Assembly: GCA_004298625.1 (NCBI GenBank)
Contig: SCSY01000193.1
Coordinates: 1-5,863 of the forward strand
DNA from: Nitrospirota bacterium
GTDB lineage: Bacteria; Nitrospirota; Thermodesulfovibrionia; Thermodesulfovibrionales; UBA1546
Length of the DNA stretch: 5,863 nt
Direction: 5' to 3'
Shown here: positions 1 through 5,093 of the stretch, one piece after another
How positions within the stretch are numbered: the stretch's first letter is position 1
Layout: each line of letters starts with the position of its first letter
The notes under the pieces: model-generated
Databases searched by the model: none
The model's input: only the letters and a program-made list of their open reading frames with translations
What the model was told of the DNA's origin: nothing
Position numbers and translations under genes: made by a program

Positions 1-607
1 GGGGTTTTCTTCTTTGATGGCCCTGGATAAATTCACTGCCAGGCCTTTCGACAAGGGCAGAAAAGGATTGAGCCTTGGAGAAGCAGCAGCCTTCGTACTG
101 ATCATGAGCGAGGCAAGGGCTAAGCAGGAAAAAAGAGAGATAATCGGGGAGATAGCAGGATGGGGTTTGAGTGATGACGCCAACCATATGACAGGGCCTT
201 CACGTGAAAGCGAAGGGCTGATACTGGCTATCAAAAAGGCAATGAAGGCAGCGTCCATCGATAAAAGCGATATCGGTTTTATATCAGCGCATGGTACAGG
301 GACTGTTTATAATGACGCCATGGAAATGAAGGCTTTTCACTCCGTATTCAATGATAAAAAAATACCTGTTTACTCCATAAAAGGCGGGATAGGCCACACA
401 ATGGGAGCAGCAGGCATCATAGAGACAATTATAGCGATGAAATCTTTAAAAGAGAGAGAGAGCCCTCCCACTGTTAATTTGAAAGATGCTGATGGAGATG
501 CGCGCGGATGGGTTTCTCCTCAGCCATGTGCAGCAGGTGACAGGAAAGCGGCTCTATTAACTAATGCGGGATTCAGCGGGATAAACGCTGCTCTTATCCT
601 GGCCTGA
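1..607 (+). CDS. FabF-like beta-ketoacyl-ACP synthase, C-terminal half (5' truncated by window edge)
   Basis: The reading frame is open from the window edge (first full codon at 2), so the TTG at 14 and ATG at 17 are internal codons, not starts. About 201 residues are visible against roughly 410 for the family; the catalytic Cys lies upstream of the window. Visible landmarks are the FabF-type run GFSS...RPFDKGRKGLSLGEAA, the first catalytic His in SAHGTGT (codon 290-292), the conserved Lys and second catalytic His in SIKGGIGHTMGAAG (380-382 and 395-397), and the C-terminal loop NAGFSGIN, whose Phe (572-574) matches the gating Phe of FabF. In this family the enzyme condenses an acyl chain with malonyl-ACP, in the cytosol. 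All visible catalytic residues are intact, so this is probably an active elongating ketosynthase. Its stop lies 8 bp before the half-ketosynthase, its likely partner. Whether it serves ordinary fatty acid or specialised lipid synthesis is inferred from context; the neighbours favour specialised. Confidence 0.93.
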   Translation, partial: GFSSLMALDKFTARPFDKGRKGLSLGEAAAFVLIMSEARAKQEKREIIGEIAGWGLSDDANHMTGPSRESEGLILAIKKAMKAASIDKSDIGFISAHGTGTVYNDAMEMKAFHSVFNDKKIPVYSIKGGIGHTMGAAGIIETIIAMKSLKERESPPTVNLKDADGDARGWVSPQPCAAGDRKAALLTNAGFSGINAALILA

Positions 608-615
608 CGAATCTA

Positions 616-1281
616 ATGACTATTTCTATTTGCGGCATAGGATGGATTGATAAAGAGGAGTATGGCTCTGTAATGAATGGAATGAGGTTTAATTACAAGG
701 ATAGTTCAAAGGGCAGGCCGTTATCGGTAAAAGAAATATTTTCTTATCCCTTTAAAAATTTCGGCAGGCTGGATAACGTCTCAAGGCTGACCTGTTGCGC
801 TGTTGCGCTTGCATTGAGAGATGCCGGGATTAAATATTACCCGGACCATAAACAGGACATCGGGATTATCTGTACCAATAAGTCCGGCTCTCTTCAATCG
901 GATATTCATTATTTCAGGGATTACATAGAGAACGGCCGGACACTGTCAAGGGGGAATCTGTTTATTTATACCCTGCCGTCAAGTCCCCTCGGTGAGGCAG
1001 CCATACATTTTGGCCTTCAAGGCCCTATGCTTTATGTCACTGCCGCAGATAAATCCCTGCAAACAGCGCTTGACACGGCATCGGAAATGATACTCCTCGA
1101 TGAATCCCCTGCGATGCTCGCGGGATTGGCAGAGGAAGACAAAGCTGTTTATTTTGCCCTTGCTGCGGACCCGGATTCCAAGCAGGATGTCCTGTGCGAC
1201 ATTGCTCAAGCGAGGACAATATTGGACAAAGATATGAATTTCTCAAAGATGATAAAAGAATTTTCAAACTTAAAAAAATAG
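616..1281 (+). CDS. Half-length ketosynthase-like protein (N-terminal KS domain only), catalytic Cys replaced by Asp; putative chain-length-factor-type partner
   Basis: This 221-residue protein resembles only the first half of a ketosynthase. It has an N-terminal ISICGIGWI strand, a SRLTCCAVALALRDAGI helix (compare ALRDAG in KS enzymes), and PSSPLGEAAIHFGLQGP, which matches the segment just before the KS nucleophile. Aligned to FabF (GPSISIATACTSG), the local GPMLYVTAADKSL places Asp145 (codon 1048-1050) where the catalytic Cys should be. The half carrying the two catalytic His residues is absent. It therefore cannot be a competent condensing enzyme. By analogy with chain length factors of type II polyketide and aryl polyene systems it probably pairs with the upstream ketosynthase; this is inference. 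I chose the ATG at 616 because it follows the upstream stop by 8 bp and begins the conserved strand; no strong Shine-Dalgarno is visible, so translation may be coupled. The best domain match I would expect is the ketoacyl-synt_2 type N-terminal domain. Confidence 0.85.
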   Translation: MTISICGIGWIDKEEYGSVMNGMRFNYKDSSKGRPLSVKEIFSYPFKNFGRLDNVSRLTCCAVALALRDAGIKYYPDHKQDIGIICTNKSGSLQSDIHYFRDYIENGRTLSRGNLFIYTLPSSPLGEAAIHFGLQGPMLYVTAADKSLQTALDTASEMILLDESPAMLAGLAEEDKAVYFALAADPDSKQDVLCDIAQARTILDKDMNFSKMIKEFSNLKK

Positions 1282-1286
1282 AGAGG
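1281..1286 (+). promoter_or_regulatory. Ribosome binding site GAGAGG for the first radical SAM gene
   Basis: GAGAGG lies 6 bases before the GTG at 1293 and starts on the last base of the preceding stop codon. This supports GTG 1293 as the start over the GTG at 1194 in the same frame, which would put about 33 unrelated residues in front of the domain and overlap the upstream gene by nearly 90 bases. Confidence 0.7.
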
Positions 1287-1292
1287 TCAAGA

Positions 1293-2564
1293 GTGAAAAT
1301 AAAACTTATTTACCCCAAGTGGCCAAAACTAAACAGGCAAACGGAATTCCATCTGCCTCCTCATGGCCCGATCTGTTTTGCCGCTGCGGTTCCTGACGGC
1401 GTAGAGATTTCCTTCTGTGACGAAAACGTCCAGGAGCTTGATTTCAGCGAAAAAGCAGACCTGGTGGCTATCTCTGCCATGCTCACCTGCCAGATTCCCA
1501 GGGCCTGGGAGATCGCAGACAAATACAGGGCTGGCGGCATTCCGGTTATATTCGGCGGCATAGGGACCATGCTTCATTATGAGGAGACCCTGAAGCATGC
1601 GGATTCTGTTTTTCTTGGCGAGGCAGAGGGGCGTTTTAAAGAAGTTATTGATGACTTCAGCAACAATAAACTGAAAAAGGTATACGATTACCTAAGAGAC
1701 TTTCCGGATATGCGGTTAATAGGCCCGGCCAGGCGGAGTATCCTGAAACGCGAGCTGTATAACTATCGAGGAGTGCAGATGGTCGATCTTGTACACGCTT
1801 CCCGCGGGTGCAGATTTAATTGTTTCCCGTGCTGCACCCCGTTTTTAGGGGGGCGAAAATTCAGGCCCAGAGATATCGATACCGTCATTAACGAGCTTGA
1901 AGCAATAGAAAATAACCGCCTGTTCTTCGTGGACAATTCCATGGCGCAGGACGACCAGTGGGAAAAGGACCTTTTCAGGGCCTTGATCCCTCTAAAAAAG
2001 AAATGGGTCTGTCATCCAATAAAAGATGATGACGAGATACTCGACCTGGCAGCGGAGGCAGGCTGCTGGTATGTGTACCAAGCCATCCTCGATACCTCAG
2101 ACCACATACGGAAGCGCGTGAAGCGGCTGCAGGAGCGCGGCATCGGGGTCGAAGGAACGATTATTCTCGGCACGGACGAACAGGACGAGGATTACATCAA
2201 GCGGCTTGTCGATTTTTTACTCGAGATCAAGCTCGACCTGGCGGAATTCACTATCCTGACGCCGTTCCCGCACACGCCTATCCGGCAAACCCTCGAGAAA
2301 GAGGGGAGGATACTGACAAACGACTGGAACCGTTACACAGGAGGACAAGTCGTATATAAACCGGCAAAGATAAGCCCTGATAAACTCCAGGAAATGTTTT
2401 ATTACGCCTGGGACACCTTTTACAAGGAAAGCAGCCAGAACCTGAAAATGGCCAAGCTATTTCTCAAGGTCATCGAAAAAGAAAAGGCGGACGGAACATA
2501 CCGTGGGGCGAATCTAAGACGAAGGAAATGGCAAAAGGAAAAACCAGCGGAGAAGGTACGATGA
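1293..2564 (+). CDS. B12-binding-domain radical SAM protein (first of a tandem pair)
   Basis: The protein has 423 residues with a GTG start. Residues about 1-125 look like a cobalamin-binding fold: an IKLIYPKWP strand, ADLVAISAML, IPVIFGGIG (Gly88-Gly89) and ADSVFLGEAEG (109-113). The His of the classical DxHxxG cobalamin motif is not seen. A radical SAM core follows from about 165 to 370, with the [4Fe-4S] ligands Cys173, Cys177 and Cys180 in GCRFNCFPCC (CX3CX2C); an extra Cys181 follows. A C-terminal extension of the type seen in HpnP/BchE-like enzymes ends in a very basic tail. Such proteins cleave S-adenosylmethionine reductively and use cobalamin for methyl transfer or radical rearrangement; the substrate here is unknown, and an acyl chain made by the adjacent ketosynthase pair is my inference. 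The position before the last cluster Cys is Pro, where an aromatic is usual. The stop overlaps the next start (ATGA), implying translational coupling. Confidence 0.9.
   Translation: MKIKLIYPKWPKLNRQTEFHLPPHGPICFAAAVPDGVEISFCDENVQELDFSEKADLVAISAMLTCQIPRAWEIADKYRAGGIPVIFGGIGTMLHYEETLKHADSVFLGEAEGRFKEVIDDFSNNKLKKVYDYLRDFPDMRLIGPARRSILKRELYNYRGVQMVDLVHASRGCRFNCFPCCTPFLGGRKFRPRDIDTVINELEAIENNRLFFVDNSMAQDDQWEKDLFRALIPLKKKWVCHPIKDDDEILDLAAEAGCWYVYQAILDTSDHIRKRVKRLQERGIGVEGTIILGTDEQDEDYIKRLVDFLLEIKLDLAEFTILTPFPHTPIRQTLEKEGRILTNDWNRYTGGQVVYKPAKISPDKLQEMFYYAWDTFYKESSQNLKMAKLFLKVIEKEKADGTYRGANLRRRKWQKEKPAEKVR
2549..2556 (+). promoter_or_regulatory. Ribosome binding site GGAGAAGG for the second radical SAM gene
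   Basis: GGAGAAGG lies inside the end of the preceding gene, 4 bases before ATG 2561. It selects 2561 over the in-frame ATG at 2528, which would only add a low-complexity MAKGKTSGEGT extension before the MKILLISAN strand that normally opens this domain. Confidence 0.75.
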
Positions 2565-3928
2565 AAATTCTGCTCATCTCGGCCAACGTAACCCTGTCGC
2601 CATACCCTCTCTATCCTCTGGGAGTTAGCATAATTGCGTCTGTGCTCACGAAGGCAGGACATGAGGTGCGGCAGGCGGACTTCCTGCAGCAAAACAGCTC
2701 GCTTGAGGCAATCTCGGCAGAGACGCTGGAATTCGGGCCTGACCTTGTCGGGGTATCGGTAAGAAATATAGACAACGTGAACCTGATGCACGAACAATAC
2801 TATATCCAGAACGTTAAGAATATCGTAAGCGCTGTACGCCGGGTCTCGAATGCAAAAGTGCTTCTGGGAGGAGCAGGGTTCTCCCTCATTCCGGACCTGA
2901 TCCTAAAAGAGACCGGCGCCGATTACGGCATCATAGGCGAAGGAGATGTCCGCGCAGTTGAGTTTGCAGACAATGCGGCAAAGGGGGTCTATCCCAAAGA
3001 GCCCCTTATCGGTTCCACAGCGAGACTCCCTGGCGCACGGATAGACTCTGCGCTCTACGATGAGCGCTTGCTCGAATTTTACCTCCGCAGCGGCAACATC
3101 GCCTCGATACAAACAAAGCGAGGATGCGCCTATAAATGCGTGTACTGCACCTACCCCATACTCGAGGGTTCGCAGCTTCGCCGGAGAGAGCCAAGAGCGG
3201 TAGTGGACGATATCGAACTCCTGCGCGACAAGTTCAAGACCAAATATATTTTCTTTGTGGATTCCGTATTCAACGACGACGAGGGCGCTTATCTGGAAGT
3301 GATCGACGAGATGCTCAAAAGAAACGTCTCCATCCCCTGGACTGGCTTTTTCAAGCCCGGCGGACTTACCGACGAGATCGTAGAACGCATGAAAAAAACA
3401 GGGTTCGTGGCAGCCGAGGTGGGCGCCGACGCGGCATGCGACCGGACGCTCAAACGAATGGGCAAGAGCTTCGTCTTCCGCGATATCACGGAGTGCAACG
3501 ACCTCTTCGCGCGCCATGGCATTGCGGCCTCTCACTTCTTCATGTTCGGCGGACCGGGCGAGACCGCGGAAACAGTGCAGGAGGGGATCAATAACATCCT
3601 CGGTTTGCAGAAGTGCGTAGCCTTCATCTTCATGGGTATCAGGATCCTGCCCGAAACTCCGCTTGCGCGGCTCGCAGTAAAAGAAGGGCTGATCGCCCCG
3701 GATAACGGCCTCCTTCACCCCGTGTATTATATTTCCCCGGCCGTGGACAAGAAATGGCTCGAGGAAACATTGACCGCTGCTTTTGCAAATGTGCGTCACT
3801 GCGTGTTCCCGCCCGATGCCATGGACAGCAGCCTTCAGGTGCTGCACAAGCTCGGGTATACCGGCCCCATGTGGGACCTGCTGCTGCCCGGGAAAAAGCC
3901 CAGGGAAAGGGCAAGGAATGCAAAGTAA
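2561..3928 (+). CDS. B12-binding-domain radical SAM protein (second of a tandem pair)
   Basis: The protein has 455 residues. It begins with the Rossmann-like strand MKILLISAN and the PLYPLGVSIIASVLTKAGHEV segment typical of B12-binding radical SAM proteins, then PDLVGVSVRN, VLLGGAG (Gly103-Gly104) and YGIIGEGD (126-129). No DxHxxG His is seen. The radical SAM core carries a canonical CX3CX2C in RGCAYKCVYCTYP (Cys189, Cys193, Cys196, with Tyr before the last Cys), and FMFGGPGE (Phe329-Glu334), a common late-core motif. A C-terminal region of about 100 residues follows. It differs clearly from the preceding radical SAM protein at every motif, so the two are not a recent duplication and probably do separate steps. 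Related proteins are often named for lipid biosynthesis, which fits the neighbours, but the reaction is unknown. The gene is GC-rich compared with the ketosynthase and acyltransferase genes. It overlaps its upstream neighbour by 4 bp and, with the preferred start, its downstream neighbour by 11 bp. Confidence 0.91.
   Translation: MKILLISANVTLSPYPLYPLGVSIIASVLTKAGHEVRQADFLQQNSSLEAISAETLEFGPDLVGVSVRNIDNVNLMHEQYYIQNVKNIVSAVRRVSNAKVLLGGAGFSLIPDLILKETGADYGIIGEGDVRAVEFADNAAKGVYPKEPLIGSTARLPGARIDSALYDERLLEFYLRSGNIASIQTKRGCAYKCVYCTYPILEGSQLRRREPRAVVDDIELLRDKFKTKYIFFVDSVFNDDEGAYLEVIDEMLKRNVSIPWTGFFKPGGLTDEIVERMKKTGFVAAEVGADAACDRTLKRMGKSFVFRDITECNDLFARHGIAASHFFMFGGPGETAETVQEGINNILGLQKCVAFIFMGIRILPETPLARLAVKEGLIAPDNGLLHPVYYISPAVDKKWLEETLTAAFANVRHCVFPPDAMDSSLQVLHKLGYTGPMWDLLLPGKKPRERARNAK
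3906..3911 (+). promoter_or_regulatory. Candidate ribosome binding site AAAGGG for the glycosyltransferase gene
   Basis: AAAGGG lies 6 bases before ATG 3918, inside the end of the second radical SAM gene. The other possible start, ATG 3933, has only AAGGA some 15 bases upstream, which is too far. This favours 3918 but does not exclude 3933. Confidence 0.5.
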
Positions 3929-5093
3929 TACCATGCCGTTTGAGCATATCTGGTGTGCGGTGCCGGTTTATAACAATAAAGACACTGTAAAGGCCGTCGT
4001 CACCGGCTGTTGCTCAGTGCTGCGGAACGTTGTAGTGGTTGATGACGGCAGCACGGACGCGGACGTGGCCGCGCTCCTTGCAGGCACAGGCGTGGCTGTG
4101 CTGAGACATAAAAAAAACCTCGGCAAGGGGCATGCGATTCTCACTGCCTCGCAATATATCGAAGCCCAGGGCGGCATTTACATGATAACAATCGATGCGG
4201 ACGGCCAACACTATCCTGATGACATTAAAAAATTTATCCCCCTGATACATGAGGGTGATTCGAATATAATAATCGGCTGCAGGGATTTCAATACGGATAA
4301 TGTCCCTGAAAAAAGCCGCTTCGGAAGGAAATTCGCAAATCTCTGGCTGCGGGTGGAAACCGGGCTGGAGATAGACGACTGCCAGAGCGGGTTTCGCGCA
4401 TATCCTGTCCATTATCTGAACCAATTAAAATTCAAGGGGTCTCGCTACGATTTTGAAGCAGAGGTTCTGGCAAAGGCTGCATGGGCGGGGCTGCAATTAA
4501 AAACCGTTATGATTGATGTCCACTATCCCAAACCCGAAGAGCGTGTCTCGAACTTTAAGCCTTTTATGGACAACCTGCGCCTTTCACTTATCCATTCCAT
4601 GCTGGTTGGAACGCGCCTGCTGCCCCTGAGACATAAGCTGCTCGTAACTACGCCCCGAAAAAAAGAGTTGTCAATACTACGGCATCCAGGCAAATTCCTG
4701 AAGACGCTTCTTCAGGAAAATTCGACTCCCGAAGGACTGGCAACGGCAGCAGCAGTGGGAACTTTCCTTGCAATACTGCCTCTGCTCTTTATCCACACAT
4801 TTGTAATTATTTATGTAGCTGCCCGCCTGAATTTAAATAAAGTCGTTGCCGTTAATGTCCAGCATTTCTTTATGCCGCCTTTTGTGCCTGCCCTGTGCAT
4901 CGAAGCAGGTTATTTCATAAGACACGGCACGTTGCTGACGGATATTTCCTTTACTACCGTATTCTCACAGTTCTCAGACCGCTTGCTTGAATGGTTCCTG
5001 GGCTCTTTGATCATAGCCCCGGTCGGCGCTGTCCTCATGGGCGGTATATTTTTTATTTCAGCGACTCTGATAAAAAAAAGAAGGCAGCGCTGA
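3918..5093 (+). CDS. Family 2 glycosyltransferase with C-terminal DUF2062 membrane domain
   Basis: The protein has 391 residues from ATG 3918 (386 if ATG 3933 is used). The N-terminal GT-A domain, about 10-240, resembles dolichyl-phosphate-mannose-synthase-type enzymes: CAVPVYNNKDTV, VVVVDDGSTD (Asp42-Asp47), NLGKGHAI, the metal-binding DAD in TIDADGQHYPDD (Asp93 and Asp95), and DDCQSGFRAYPV. The C-terminal part, about 256-388, matches DUF2062: KFLKTLLQENSTPEGLA followed by hydrophobic stretches near 273-302, 309-332 and 359-385, then a KKRRQR tail. It should act at the inner face of the cytoplasmic membrane, moving a sugar from a nucleotide donor to a lipid or lipid-linked acceptor; donor and acceptor cannot be read. 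GT2 next to an LpxL-like acyltransferase is a pairing I know from aryl-polyene-type clusters. Any start further upstream would run deep into the radical SAM gene and is not supported. Confidence 0.92.
   Translation: MQSNTMPFEHIWCAVPVYNNKDTVKAVVTGCCSVLRNVVVVDDGSTDADVAALLAGTGVAVLRHKKNLGKGHAILTASQYIEAQGGIYMITIDADGQHYPDDIKKFIPLIHEGDSNIIIGCRDFNTDNVPEKSRFGRKFANLWLRVETGLEIDDCQSGFRAYPVHYLNQLKFKGSRYDFEAEVLAKAAWAGLQLKTVMIDVHYPKPEERVSNFKPFMDNLRLSLIHSMLVGTRLLPLRHKLLVTTPRKKELSILRHPGKFLKTLLQENSTPEGLATAAAVGTFLAILPLLFIHTFVIIYVAARLNLNKVVAVNVQHFFMPPFVPALCIEAGYFIRHGTLLTDISFTTVFSQFSDRLLEWFLGSLIIAPVGAVLMGGIFFISATLIKKRRQR
4695..4718 (+). repeat. Perfect 10-bp inverted repeat with a 4-base loop, inside the glycosyltransferase gene
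   Basis: The left arm (4695-4704, TTCCTGAAGA) and right arm (4709-4718, TCTTCAGGAA) are exact reverse complements around the loop CGCT. It encodes the FLKTLLQE segment at the junction of the GT2 and DUF2062 domains. It is followed by AAAA, not a T-tract, so it does not look like an intrinsic terminator on this strand; on the other strand only TTTG follows. It may be an RNA hairpin or chance. Confidence 0.6.
5072..5079 (+). other. A8 tract before the glycosyltransferase stop: possible -1 slippery site
   Basis: In the glycosyltransferase frame the tract reads as a third-position A followed by AAA AAA, a heptamer that allows -1 slippage. The -1 frame has no stop between here and ATG 5093 and is the frame of the acyltransferase, so slippage would make a fused GT2-acyltransferase. 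Slippage itself is not shown; sequencing or assembly error in the run is an alternative. Confidence 0.3.
5079..5084 (+). promoter_or_regulatory. Ribosome binding site AGAAGG for the acyltransferase gene
   Basis: AGAAGG lies 8 bases before ATG 5093 and within the last codons of the glycosyltransferase gene, supporting independent or re-initiating translation of the acyltransferase at the TGATG junction. Confidence 0.65.

Noticed and set aside
14..19. TTG/ATG start codons at the left edge as a true gene start
   Set aside because: The frame is open further to the edge and reads GFSS just before, which matches the middle of FabF; the protein would otherwise start in mid-domain without its catalytic Cys.
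451..462. (AG)6 dinucleotide run in the ketosynthase gene as a phase-variation tract
   Set aside because: Six units is short for slippage-driven switching, and the run encodes an ordinary KERES segment with the frame intact.
1012..1024. Inverted repeat GGCCTTCAAGGCC as an operator
   Set aside because: It is only 6 bp per arm, sits inside the coding segment for the conserved FGLQGP motif, and nothing nearby suggests a promoter.
1194..1292. Possible N-terminal extension of the first radical SAM protein from GTG 1194
   Set aside because: It overlaps the half-ketosynthase gene heavily and adds no domain-like residues, whereas GTG 1293 has GAGAGG at good spacing and begins the first strand of the B12-like fold.
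3136..3594. 152-codon open frame on the plus strand in another frame of the second radical SAM gene
   Set aside because: Its translation is Arg-rich and low in structure, typical of an out-of-frame shadow of a GC-rich gene.
2903..3934. 343-codon open frame on the minus strand opposite the second radical SAM gene
   Set aside because: It is fully antisense to a gene with clear radical SAM motifs, its translation shows no recognisable domain, and long antisense frames are expected in a GC-rich gene.
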